Made by a program: the position numbers and the translations under genes. Under the pieces are notes generated by a model, which searched no databases, had not been told where the DNA came from, and saw only the letters and a list, made by a program, of their open reading frames with translations. 64,000 nucleotides of DNA from Pleurostoma richardsiae (lineage: Eukaryota; Ascomycota; Sordariomycetes; Calosphaeriales; Pleurostomataceae). Positions 10,793 to 22,794 of the stretch are shown here, in pieces. Position 1 is the stretch's first letter; each line of letters opens with the position of its first letter. The DNA is taken from contig JANBVO010000003.1 in assembly GCA_030052745.1 (NCBI GenBank), positions 1,116,001 through 1,180,000 on the forward strand, read 5' to 3'.

Positions 10793-11476
10793 ATGGATGT
10801 CACGGACATAACACCACACCTGGACCGCCTGGACGTCGACCTCGATGAGCTAGAAGAAGCGCTGAAGCCTTTGCTGGGCAACATGGGAGAGGTGTCCTCC
10901 AGGCTTCCCTTGCTGGACAAGGCGAAGCTGTACGTGTTGGCTACATACTCCATCGAGTCGGTCTTATTCTGTGAGTGGTCACCACATTTCATTGCACAGG
11001 ACAGCGCTAATCCTCGCCAGCTGCGCTACGTCTCAATGGTGTTGAGGCGAAAGATCACGCCGTATTCAAAGAGCTTATTCGAGTACGGCAATACTTCGAC
11101 AAGATCAAGAAGATCGAGGAACCTGCGCCTGAGCGAGACACTAGTCTCGACAAACAAGCTGCGATTCGGTTCCTCAAGTCAGATCTGGTCAGTTGGATGC
11201 TCGAGATCTGCCCATGTATATACAACTAACGTGTGCTAGGCCGATAATCCAGAGGTCAGCAAGAAGCTGGCGGAGCAACTTGCAAAGGAACGAGCAAAGG
11301 CAGCTATCCAGGCGGCGAAAGCAACCAAGGGAGACAAGAAGCGGGCGGCCGAGGACGAGCCATCTCCGGAGAGCCCTAGTATTGCATCCAGCGAGCCTAG
11401 TGAGGCTGAACCAGCTGCAGCGAAGAAGCAGAAGCGGTCCAAAAAGGACAAATCCAAGAGCAGGAGCAAGAGCTGA
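10793..11476 (+). CDS. Exosome cofactor C1D/Rrp47 (Lrp1)
   Basis: This is a nuclear cofactor of the RNA exosome that partners Rrp6 in rRNA, snRNA and snoRNA 3' trimming. The exons are 10793-10970, 11021-11187 and 11240-11476, giving 193 residues. The introns are 50 and 52 bp; the second ends with an ACTAAC branch site close to its TAG. The Sas10/C1D domain covers about residues 12-110: LDELEEALKPLL, then LDKAKLYVLATYSIESVLFSALRLNGV, then VFKELIRVRQYFDKIKKIE. The tail is Lys/Ser-rich and ends KSKSRSKS, a nucleolar or RNA-binding type of tail also found in Rrp47. Size and order fit the family. Confidence 0.93.
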
Positions 11477-12352
11477 AGACCTCAAGAGGACGGAGCATTC
11501 TTTCCTTACGGGCAAAAGCCTACTGCTCGGCCCGCCGGGGTTATAGCTTTACTGGCCCATGCCGGGCTAGCCCCGAAACACCTGCTCGGGCCCAACTTCT
11601 CATCTGAGAGAGAGAGCCGCAGGTGTAAGTGAGAGTCGGTTGGAACTGCTAATGCAGCCATGTTCCTATCGCACGCACATGATGCGGATCTCGGGGACTG
11701 TTGATGACACGCCTATTGGGCTCGGACTTAACAAGTAATCAGTTGATTCCGCGGGGACAACTGGTCCATAGTCTTTCGAAATACCTGAGAGACGCGAGAT
11801 AAGCCATAACATGACAGCAATTCAAGCACTATGGCCTTTTATACTCACCACTGTCATCATCTTCACTCGCTACAGAGCTCTTTGTACACTCATGTATTCA
11901 GTCCCGTCTTGACAAGAGAAATCTCTAAGGATGAGCCCATACTCACGCAATAACCCATCCGTGTAGGCTTTGCCTCATTTTACTGTAGGCTAGTACGAAG
12001 ACACAGGTAGTTCTCGCTCACTCAGAGTCGCATCATACGGTGGTGGAGGTCACTGAACAACGGCCTGGGACACAGCGGCGCTAAAGGAGTTTAAGGCGGT
12101 CGGAGTCCCCTATGCCCGGCCGGTCCGCAGTGGAGTAATTGCTCGAGCTTCCATTGGCTTCTCTGGCCAGTAGCTTCGGGACCTGGAGGCAACGGCAAAA
12201 TTACCCGAGCTTCTGCATTCTTCCTCCATCCGCATCTTCCACCTTCACACTCTGACAACTGCAAGACTCACATACTCGCGATCCATACAATCTCAGCGCG
12301 TACTTTAGCGTCTCTCCTTCTCGCAACCGAGCATCCACAGTTTCCCTCCACA
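11477..12352. other. Intergenic region, C1D / MIX17
   Basis: This 0.88 kb region holds the 3' end of C1D and the MIX17 promoter. A CCATTGG-containing stretch near 12150 is a CCAAT-box candidate. No gene or repeat was seen. Confidence 0.45.
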
Positions 12353-12995
12353 ATGCCTCGCCAGAGATCCTCCGCCCGGGCTCCCGCCCGCCCTACCGTT
12401 CCCGCTCGCGCCCCCGCGGCTCCCACCCACCAGCAGCAGACCCGGCCCGCAGCGACCTACGCCGCTCCCCCTCAGGCCGCGCACCCCCCTGCGCCTGCTG
12501 CTCCCCAGCCGGTGCAGTCCCAGGGCCCCGGTCTGTTCGGCCAGATGGCCAGCACGGCAGCGTACGTTCCCTGGCCTCCTTCCACCTAGATCCCCAGCTC
12601 CAGCCTCCAGATCCGAGAATGGATACGAAAGAAGACAGACATGGCTAACCCAGGTGTCTACAGTGGTGTCGCCATCGGCTCCAGCATCGGCCACGCCATC
12701 GGCGGCCTCTTCTCAGGCGGCTCTGGCGCCCCGGCCGAGCAGCCGCAGCAGCAGCAGGCCGTCCAGAGCCAGCAGGCCGAGACGCAGCAGAGGAATTGGG
12801 GCAACAACTGCGCCGAGGCGACGAAACAGTTCACGACGTGCATGGACGAGCAGAATGGCAACATGCAGATCTGCGGGTGGTACCTGGAGCAGCTGGTAAG
12901 ATACTCCCCCGGAAGGAGATATATGTTTTGCTATGTCCGTGCTGACACCATCGCTTTTACAGAAAGCTTGCCAGGCTGCGGCCAGCCAGTACTAA
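12353..12995 (+). CDS. MIX17: Twin CX9C (CHCH) protein MIX17 / CHCHD2-10 family
   Basis: This is a mitochondrial intermembrane-space protein imported and oxidised by Mia40, related to yeast Mix17 and human CHCHD2/10. The exons are 12353-12561, 12664-12895 and 12963-12995, giving 157 residues. Residues 1-60 are Pro/Ala/Arg/Gln-rich, and a Gly-rich hydrophobic segment (MASTAAGVAIGSSIGHAIGG) follows. The CHCH domain has C119-x9-C129 and C140-x9-C150. The last Cys is encoded in the 33-nt final exon, so splicing of intron 2 is essential for the second pair. The acceptor at 12663 is preferred over 12653 because only it keeps frame and restores the conserved STAAGVA. Confidence 0.95.
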
Positions 12996-13232
12996 GGGAC
13001 GAAGTCGAGCGTGGCGAGGAGAGAGCGGGACAGTCGTATTTTGTAGGCTGGTCTGAGCGGGAGCAAAGCATCTAGTCACGGATTTGCATTGGGACGCGCT
13101 CGCCAAAAAGGATAGCATTGCGACGCTTGTTGTAATATTACACGAAAAATACATACTGCGGCATCTCCACTCCCCAGATAGAGTGTTGAGACACTGCCTC
13201 CAAGAACAAAATTAAGCCTCATTCGAGCTCGC

Positions 13233-14775
13233 TCAGTTGTCATCGTCATCGTCTTTCCTTGGCTCGAAGTTCAGCTGTGACCTGTTAGTGCCTGCACAAG
13301 GTCCCCTGAAGCTGTGAACTTACCGAATTTCCGTTGTAGAGCTGGTAGTCTCGCTGCTGCCTGCTTCCCTCGCCCGCCCCCCCAACATGATCTTCGCTCC
13401 GGCGGTTCAGGTCCCGTAGCGGTATCTCCTCAGGGGCTGGCGGGCCGGCAGTCGAGAAAAGAGTCCCGAAGAAGCCCGTGAATACGCCAACGATCCACGC
13501 GAAGAACCCGAAGAACGGTGCCACGATCCGTGACACGGGGTTGCCGCCTGCTTGGGCATAGGCGGCGGAATACCTGTCGACTGGAATGAGAACCAGCGTC
13601 GCGGAGGGAGTTAGACCCAGCTCGTCGAGAGACTTCTCCTCCTCGACCGCATCGATGCTCCTGTTCGGCAGAGGCGTCAGAAGCACCTTGAATTCATACG
13701 GGTTGCTCCCGTCTTGCCGGCTCTCGTCCACCCACTTCCGCACGTCCGTCCGGAGCGTGCTAGTGCTCGGCAACCGCGTCCGTATCGTAGACCCATCAAA
13801 CAGCCGCACCTGGATGCTACAGTGATCGTGTCTTCGTCCCGTCCCAGACCTCATGCTGCTCGGCGCCCCCGCACTCTCTGCAATCGCGCTAGCACCCTCA
13901 ATGATCTCATGCTGGGCTCTCAGCTCGGCCTCCCGCACAGCCCTCCGCTCCTCCTCCCGGGCCCTGCGCTCCGCCCTGTCGTCCTCTATTCGCTGGAGGA
14001 CCCGCTGGCGCTCCTCCCTCATCTGCCTCTGCCGCTCCGCGTACTGCTGCGACGCCTTCCTCACGGCGGCCTTCTTCGCCGGGTCTCTGTCGTCTTTGTC
14101 GTCGCCGTCCCCGGTAGATGGCATCTTGCCCTTGGCGATGCGCCGCCGCTCCGCCTCCGCCTCTGCCTTGGCCTTGAGCGCCGCCTGACGCCGCCGCTCG
14201 CCCTCCTGCGCTGCCTCCCGCTGCTGCTGGGCGGCCGCGGCGATCTGTGCTGCGCGCTGTGCTGTGAGCTGCGCCTCCGCGCTCGGTGGCTCCTGACTGG
14301 GTGGTCTCGGTGCTCCAGCGCTAGAGCTCCCCGCAGCTCTAGGGGGCGACGGCTCTGTGGCGGGTGCTGCCGTTGCCGCCGCCGCCGCCGCTACGCTCTG
14401 GGACGCTGAGCTCGGCTCGGCCGCGCCGGGCGGGCTCTGTCCGGGCCGGAAGGCCCCGTAGACCCTCCTGACGAACTCCTCCCGCGCCACTCCAGCGGCG
14501 ACGTACTCCTTCAGCTCGCCATTCCTGATTATCACCAGCGTCGGGGTCTTCGGTATGGGGAATATGGCAGCCAGGTAGCCGGCCTCCTCCGAGCCGGCCT
14601 GCAGGCGCAGCACGACGGCCTCGGCATCGAGTAGGCCGGCGATGGACCCCTCCTTGAGGAAGCTGCTCTCCCACTGCTCGCTCTCCTCTTTGCCGTCGGT
14701 GACGAAGCAGACGACGAACTTGGACTGCTGGACGGCGGTGGAGATGCCCTCCTGCAGGTTGCCCTGGAAGAACAT
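13233..14775 (-). CDS. UBX-domain membrane protein, UBXN4/erasin type
   Basis: This is a probable ER-membrane Cdc48/p97 adaptor in ER-associated degradation. Exons 14775-13324 and 13274-13233 give 497 residues. Residues 1-110 form a thioredoxin-like region starting MFFQGNLQEGISTAVQQSKF, without a CxxC pair. About 165-300 is a charged Ala/Glu/Arg coiled coil. The UBX domain spans 316-402, with the p97-contact loop reading PLPNRSI instead of the usual FPR. A hydrophobic hairpin-like segment lies at about 417-441, as in UBXN4. The last exon encodes LNFEPRKDDDDDN, an ending expected for the family. The intron is 49 bp. Confidence 0.9.
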
Positions 14776-15410
14776 GGTGAGGGACGACTGGTTTGTCCTG
14801 CTTTGCGGGGTGGTGAAAGCTGCAGAGACACACTAAGAAAAGAGCTCAATAAATTAGATGAGACGGTATGGGTGGCTAAAATTCGAGACCGCGACAGGTG
14901 AGTTTGTCTCGAAAGTAAGGGGTGAGCTTAAGGTTCAGAGGCCACTCGTAAAGTGCATTTCAGGTGAATGAGCTTGAGCTTGAGCAATGTGTCCGTAAAA
15001 GGTGCGTCAGTGGAAGCTACCTGCAGCCCGGAGCTGCTGCACCTTGGCGGGCAGGCCGTCAACAAATCAACGGCCACCACCTTAGCAGAACTACATGTGG
15101 TTTGAATGATTGTCGCGGTTAGCCCGCTTTGGGTTCTGCTGCTGTCCGGGTATTTTCTGTTAGAGAGTGCCTGCCTGCTGGTTCTTCTCACGGCTTGGCG
15201 GGGCACTCGGCAACGTGCAGCTTCCAGTTCCCGCGCTACCTTCAGGAGGTACGTACCTACATAAGGCAGGTAGCCGATCACTGGAGAATCCCTGTGCAAC
15301 GTCACCGGACCGCGATTGAATTTGTGTTGGATGATCTCGACCGTTGCGGGATCTCTTGGCGGAAACAGCGACCGTGGTCCTCACCAACGCCGCAGTTTCC
15401 CTTCTTCAGT
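14776..15410. other. Divergent promoter, UBX gene / SURF1
   Basis: This 635 bp region lies between divergent starts. It includes a run of TACGTACCTAC / GGCAGGTAG motifs at about 15250-15273, part of the TAGGTA motif set. The frame upstream of the SURF1 ATG is open but has no presequence character. Confidence 0.45.
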
Positions 15411-16616
15411 ATGAGAGGTTTCAATTGCATCCTGCGGCCCTCGTCGCAGGCTCAAAAAGCCGTACGGCATCTGCATCTGCAGAGCTGCGCAGCGAAATCG
15501 TCGAGACCCATCTTCCCCAGCAGCCACCGGTCGATATCACACTCCCCATGCCTACGGTCTAAGCAGCCCGGAGATGATCCCGGCTTCACTTCCTTCATAG
15601 ACAACCCGCCCGAGCTCGTGCGGGCGGGGCGGCGACACGGCCCGGGCCTCATTATCCTCGGTGCGTACCTCCATTGTCTAAGAGACGCTCTCTGCCCGCG
15701 TGGACCTAAATGGTCCAAATGCTAACCTGTATCTCGCGCGAAAGCTATCATACCCGTCACAGCCTTCATCCTCGGAACGTGGCAGGTCAAGCGGCTCCAG
15801 TGGAAGACGGACCTGATCGCCAAATGCGAGGACCGGCTCGTCCGGCCTCCCCTGCCGCTTCCGCCGCGCATCGACCCGGACGCCATCGCCGACTTCGACT
15901 ACCGCCGCGTCTTCACCACTGGCCGCTTCCGGCACGACAAGGAGATGCTGGTGGGCCCGCGGATGCATGACGGCGAGCAGGGCTATATGGTGGTGACGCC
16001 GCTGGAGCGCGAGGGCGGCGGCACCGTGCTGGTCAACCGCGGGTGGATCGCCAAGAAGTTCCGCAGGCAGCAGGACCGGCCGGGCGGGCTGCCGCAGGGG
16101 GAGGTCACGGTGGAAGGGCTGCTGCGGGAGCCGTGGAAGAAGAACATGTTCACGCCCGAGAACAGGCCGGACAAGAACGAGTTCTACTTCCCCGACGTGA
16201 GGCAGATGGCGGAGCTGACGGGGAGCCAGCCGGTTTGGATCGAGCAGACTATGGGTGGGTGATCGCGCTCTTATTCTCTTCTCTCGGGTTAGGCCTTAGC
16301 CGCCGCGGCGCTTCTATACTGACATATGAAGCAGACCCTGACCTGCTCCAGGTATATGACTATCAGGCTCGCGGCGTCCCCATTGGGAGGCCCGCTGAGG
16401 TCAATCTCAGAAACAACCATGCCCAGTACATCTTCACCTGGTAAGTCCAACTGCCGTGCCCATGTCCTGCGCATCCCACCATCGGAGCGCCTTGAGTGCT
16501 GATCCCCGATGTATAGGTATGGCCTGTCTCTAGCGACGGCTATAATGTTCTACATGGTTGTTAAGAAGCCGCCGTCGGATGTAGCTCGGCGCGTGCGGAT
16601 GAACAAGAATTGGTGA
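15411..16616 (+). CDS. SHY1: Cytochrome c oxidase assembly protein SURF1 (Shy1)
   Basis: SURF1 helps insert heme a into Cox1 during complex IV assembly in the inner mitochondrial membrane. The exons are 15411-15660, 15745-16254, 16332-16440 and 16517-16616, giving 322 residues. The N-terminus MRGFNCILRPSSQAQKAVRHLHL is a mitochondrial presequence. The first membrane helix ends PVTAFILGTWQVKRLQWK, the conserved SURF1 signature. The domain continues with DYRRVFTTGRF, VLVNRGWIAKKF, NEFYFPDV and NNHAQYIFTWYGLSLA. The second helix (LATAIMFYMVV) is near the C-terminus. Exon 3 begins at a GAAGCAG tandem acceptor, so an isoform lacking one Ala is possible. The stop lies 62 bp from the convergent CENP-T stop. 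Confidence 0.95.
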
Positions 16617-16678
16617 GGTAGCCATGAAGCAAGATATGTCTTCGTCTGTAGTGTCCAACTGCATCAAGACGAGGTTCT

Positions 16679-18324
16679 TCAGGTAACCTCGTCTTCATCG
16701 TCGTGGCTCTCCGCCCTGACTTTAGCACGTCGGCGCGGTTTCGGTGCTGTGGGAGGTGGCATGCGCAGCTCCTGCAGCAGCTCCCTGGGAAGATGCCGTT
16801 GGGCAAGGGAAAACGGCGTGGTCGAGGAGCTCGTCTGGCGTTGCCTGCGCGATGTCAGCTGTGTAAAAATAAAAACACCCAAGAGATACCCAACTTTGGA
16901 TAGACTTACCTCCTCATCAGCGTGGTCACGTCACTATCATCGATTGTCTTCCTCCCGGCGTGATGCGCGTATGCCCCCAGATCATCTCCAAGTTGCTCAA
17001 AGAACCACTCTGATGCCTGCGTGATGGCAGCAAGTGTGTCAGGGCTGATCTTGGGGTTTCTGATGCCGCTGGTCTGCGCGAAGGTCTGCGCCAGACGCTT
17101 CATCACGCCGGCAGGAAGAGAGGGATACTCAATATTGTGTTTTGAGCGTTTCTTGCCCTTCGGCTTTGCTCTTGCAGCGGCGGTCTTGACAGTGCTTTCG
17201 TCGACTTCTGCTGCTTCACCAAGACTGACATCATCCCTTTCGTCCACGTCTTCGTCAAAATCCCCCGGCCCTTCCTGGTCAAGCGAAACGTCGCCGACAA
17301 CCAAGGGTCGAGTGGGCGACTCCTGTACTTGGGCTGCAAGGACGAATGTGCTCTCGTTCCCTTCCATAGGAACGTCGACAGGTCCGAAATCACTGGGGCG
17401 TCCCACTAGGGTATCTCGTCGCTCAAGTTCAGAATCAATCCTAGCACGTTTAGCCGACACTCTCAGTCCCGCCCGTAGTCCATCCGCAGCTTACCGTTCA
17501 TACGTAACGTCTTCGGCCATCGGGGCATCGTTAACATCGTCGAACTGCATAGGCGGAAACAGCCCCGAATCTATGCCCAATTCCTCGCTTCGAAACTCCT
17601 GCTGCGCTGCGTAGAAGTCGCTCATCCGGATGGAGTACCTGTCATTGGGCTGCTCGCTGATAGCCCTCCGCGGCAGCTCCAGCGACTGCACCGTGAAGTT
17701 CTCCTCCTCCAGGCCCGACGACCGCGGCGGCTGCAGGTCGCTCTCGTCCTCGTCATCCTCCTCTCCGATCGGCAGCGACAGCCGCGGCCGGTCGATCGGG
17801 ATGTCGTCCTCATCGTCCTCCGCCAGCGCCGCCAGGCTGCTCGCCCTCCTCCTGTCGCGCTCGTCGCCGTCCTCCACGCCAAACTCCGCCGGAGACGACG
17901 AGGTGACGATGGCGTTGGACGCGGGCGCGAGCCGCGCCGCCAGGGCCCGCAGCACGTTGCGCGGCGTGTCCCGCTGGTCGCGGATGCTGCGCCGGCGGCC
18001 CAGCCCGGGCGTGTTGAAGACAGCCCGCCGGGTCTCGCGCGTAGCGAGCGCCTGCAGGCCATGCGGCGTGGACGCGTGCAGGACCTTGCGCACCGAGGCG
18101 GAGAGGTTGCCACCTCGCTGCTGGGATGCCCTCAAGCCGCGGCCCTGGCTCCCCGGGGTGCGTATGACGAAGTGGCGCGAGGACGGCGGGTCGGCACTGA
18201 AGGCCCGCCGGGTGGGAGTCCCGTCGGTGCTTGCCGCTGCTGCTGCTGCTGCTCCTGCCGCCGCCGGTGTGAATGGCGTGCTGACTGCGCCCTGCTGGGG
18301 CCCGCCGCTGGGCGTTGACGCCAT
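16679..18324 (-). CDS. Inner kinetochore protein CENP-T (Cnn1 family)
   Basis: CENP-T pairs with CENP-W through a histone fold on centromeric DNA and recruits Ndc80 with its long N-terminus. The exons are 18324-17495 (or to 17504), 17461-16910 and 16844-16679, giving about 512-515 residues. The N-terminal 280 residues are disordered, with many Thr-Pro and Ser sites and the family-like TPRNVLRALAARLAP. The C-terminal histone fold runs from EYPSLPAGVMKRLAQTFAQTSG through ASEWFFEQLGDDLGAYAHHAGRKTIDDSDVTTLMRR. The CENP-T extension RHLPRELLQELRMPP follows. Intron 1 is 33 nt with donor GTAAGC or 42 nt with donor GTATGA; both keep frame. The final acceptor at 16845 is fixed by the conserved RRQRQ. 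Confidence 0.9.
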
Positions 18325-21055
18325 CGTGTCGATGTGTGGGTATCTGTGATATAAGACTGACGGACGGTTCGAGCGGCTGCTACTCCGCGATTGCCCGCAG
18401 ATAATTCAACTATGTACTGGCTCGCCGTCTTTGCCCCGCATCATAAGTGCGGTTCGACGCTGGCCCAGAAATGATGGGTGGAATTTGAAATCCTGCTTAG
18501 AAGCTGGACTGGGATCTGATGTAGATGACTTGGTTATGCGCTTGTTGAGACGCGTTTGACGCGACCGATGTAAGTTGTCTGCTTATGTAATAGAGAGTGC
18601 AAGTCTCGCCCGGAGAGTAAACGGTGCTACAACTACATACAGGCCAGAATGGCGTCTCTACACCAACCCAACGATCATTACGGGGCACACATCATTTCGG
18701 GAATGAAGAATTACGTTCAATTGACTTCGAGAGAAGCGCCATTGATAGACCACCTGCCTACTAGCGGAAGAAGGGACAAGGAGGTCGTATTTATCAGACA
18801 ATACCCCGCGTCGTTATCTAGGTAGGTACGGTATCGATAACGCACCAACGTAGAAGCCACGGGCAGGTACGGAGTTGCAGAGTCTGAGGTCAATGACATT
18901 TCGTAGTCCCGTCCTTCTTCTCCGGAGGAAGATGGCGCGGCTTGAAATCTCTTGCAGCCGGCAACCGCAATCCTTGGCCACCCTGTTGGCGACTCGAGCC
19001 ATACTAGCTTGAGGCCGTGTAAGGGAGCATGACCCAAGAAGCAGCACCGCGATCGATGTTAAGAGGGAGATCTGCAGGAAGATGCGTGAAACATAAGCCG
19101 TCAGTTGGTCGGCTGATTCAGTTGCGACCCCGTATTGCCCGTGTCGAACGGAGAGTTAGGTCCCTCATTAACCACATATTACCCCTTTCTGTGCGACGTT
19201 CCACGAAGATGGTCATCGATAGGCCGAGCGATCTCCAGGGCTTCGTAGAACAAAAGTAAGCGACAGAGGTCATCGGCCTTGTACGGGCTAAAGTTGGGGG
19301 CTCTGAGGAACAACAGTCGCCAATGGCCCAGACGTTTGGATGGGTTGGCGGGCGCTGAGTTGAAACGGCGAATCAAGGCCTCGAGCTTTCCGCCTTGACG
19401 ACCCCTGACCGGCCCAAACCACGAGAGAAGCGCTGTTACAGGACATGCATCAAAAGACGCCTGGACGTCCTCCGAACCCGGGCTCGCATCCGCGATCACG
19501 TAAAGAAGTCCGATTCGCTATCAACATCCTGGGCTTGATCTCCTAGACAGCACCAGCTTCAATCGTCAGCACAGCGAGATGGAGACCTGGTGTAGTTAGC
19601 TGTAGCTCATAGGGCACACGAGGATCTGATATGGCGTGTGAGAGAAGGTACGTTGAGGTTGCTCATCATGCTCGCTCAGCCCCTGGGGATCCCTGTCTTT
19701 TATGATAGTGCGGGTACCTGTATCAGGAGAGAAAGCTGGTGTGGGTCCAAGTATCTCCACTCACCGGCCTTACCAGCCTCTCCCTTTACTGAGGTACACC
19801 TCCCGGAGCATCAAGGTACCCTGTCTCGGGGTCCCAACCGCCTCTTTTTCTCACACAAACCACACACCAACCGAAAAGCCGCGTCGCCCTCCATCATCAC
19901 CAACCACGACCCGAGCGGACACTTTCTGGCTAATCGTCGTCCCTCCTCTGCTGCCTCGTCCCATCCATCCCCTTTTTGGCAGACACACCCTGCATTCAAC
20001 CCCGTTCTTCTGGTGCTGCGACCTGCATCGACCACTGCAACCACTCACGCCCGCCAAGTCACGTCGAGGCGAAACCACAAGTCCACCACCACCCCCTTTG
20101 CGTGTCCTTCCACCACCAGAATTTTCATCTCCATTCACATTTTCCTCGACGCGCTGAAGCTTCACAAAGTGCTCTGGCCATATCCACAGCTTCAAGATCA
20201 TTTTCTCTCTCGTCTCTGCTTTTTGCAGCTGCCAGCTCGCTTTCCTTCCCCGCGTGATCCCACTGTCGATCAGTCGGCCTTATCAGTCTCTACGACTTTA
20301 AGCTAAGCTAGCCAAGTAAGTGCACAAGAACAATCAATATCCACCTCTTCCTTCACGGCTTTACCACTCTGAGGCATCTCCTGCCCTTCACCTTCCTCTC
20401 GACCTGTCAGCAGCATCACGGTGACGCTCGAAGCGTCGGAGCCCAGCTCCTCTGTGCGCCTCTGCCCACCTGGTACGGAGTGCTCCGTACATGCTTCACC
20501 AGGCCTCGGATCTGCTACGGCGACCTGCCTGAGTACGGGGGTGCTGCTACTCCCCACTTGATAGACCTCCCTACCGCCAAGCAGGGGACTTTTCTCAGGT
20601 AGCGTAGCAACAAGTCCGCGCGCAAGGATACCTCGTTTCCCCTAGCTCGCCTCGCCTTGCGCAAAGTACCTCCGCTACCTACCTCGTGTGCATACATACA
20701 TGCACCACCACCTGCCGCCTATCTCGCCCCCAGTCCCCGACCTTAAACATCTTCTTCCGTGCCCCCAGCTACAGTGCCTCTTGACCTCCTCCTTGCCCTG
20801 CGGCATCGATCCGTTCCGGCTGTGTCAAAACGTTTCTGACCTTCATGCAGCTGCTCCACGTCCCTGCTCCCTCCAACCTCGTTCAAAGCTAGCTCTTTAT
20901 CTCACCCAACAACTGGAAACGCACGAGGAGAGAAATAATCCCTTAGCTGCCGACCGCCATTCACCCACCACACAAACACCCGACAACCAGTACTACGAGG
21001 TCGCACATCAACTCTACCGACTGCTCAAGAAGAAGTCGCATTTACATCTCCCACA
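18325..21055. other. Long non-coding region and leader upstream of Rac
   Basis: This 2.7 kb region lies between the divergent starts of CENP-T and Rac. The right half (about 19,840-21,050) is C/T- and CCACC-rich, as in many fungal leaders. An ATG at 20700 opens a frame that runs past the Rac start, so the leader is probably spliced. A TATCTAGGTAGGTACGGT tract lies at 18,815-18,832. No conserved protein was found. Confidence 0.5.
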
Positions 21056-21971
<916 letters not shown>

Positions 21972-22794
21972 ACGATTCTACGAGTTACATGAGCAATTAC
22001 GACAGTTACTCTGCGGCGAGAAGGCTCATAGACACCGGACGTATCCTATTAGAGGACACGATAACACGAGGGCTCTCGAGGGCCATCATTACATCGAACG
22101 CAGCCTTTTCATCACGAGAGGGATCTTCTCGCGGGATGGCAAAAGTACAGGGTCTTTCCTGCGAGGCCATTCCTCCGATCTTCCCTCTTTTTGCAACTTG
22201 GGATCTGCGAGTCATCCGGCCATCTACCGCTGCTGTCTCAAGTGTTTCTGCTTCTGGCTTTCTGTTGTTGTTTTTTCGAGTTTCCCAGATGAACATCTGC
22301 TACAGGTCATACGGTACCGGTCTTTCTGCGTTTCTGCCTTGCTTCGGTACAGCAAAGGCGGCAAAACTTGCATCGCGCCTCAAAGGATATCCCGCTTTTT
22401 CTGTAGATAGCACAGCACAGCAAGCCCCATATGAGAGAGTATGAGAGAAAGGGGGGAGAAGAAGTTTTAGAGATGGAAGATGATTACGCGGAGGGGCGGC
22501 TTAAGAGACAGCAATGAAGACCAGGCTCGGATTAGAGGCAGACGTGAATGGGAAAATATTTGAACTATATATGAACTTTTCCGGTGACTTCGTACTCTTC
22601 GTTATTAGAGACCGTGGGTATCTCGATATGCCACTGTTCTAAGACTCTGGGGTATCTTGTCATGTCCGCGTTCCAGGACCTCCATATGTATAGCCTGAGA
22701 ATCATATCCTGGAGATCAATCTAGCATCATGCAAGCCTGCTCTATGTCTTTCGGGGATAGTCGGTCGAAAAGGGGCGGAGGGGGGCTTTCCACG
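21972..22794. other. Gap between convergent Rac and Nop6-like genes
   Basis: This 0.82 kb region should contain both 3' untranslated regions. Short open stretches downstream of the Rac stop show no recognisable protein. Confidence 0.5.

Noticed and set aside
13714-14409. 231-codon frame opposite the UBX gene
   Set aside because: It is a Leu/Arg-rich antisense shadow of the Glu/Arg/Ala coiled coil.
17630-18349. 239-codon frame opposite CENP-T
   Set aside because: It is a Ser-rich shadow of the acidic CENP-T N-terminus.
19638-20306. 222-codon frame in the Rac upstream region
   Set aside because: It starts at GTG, has no conserved feature and lies in a C/T-rich leader-like region.
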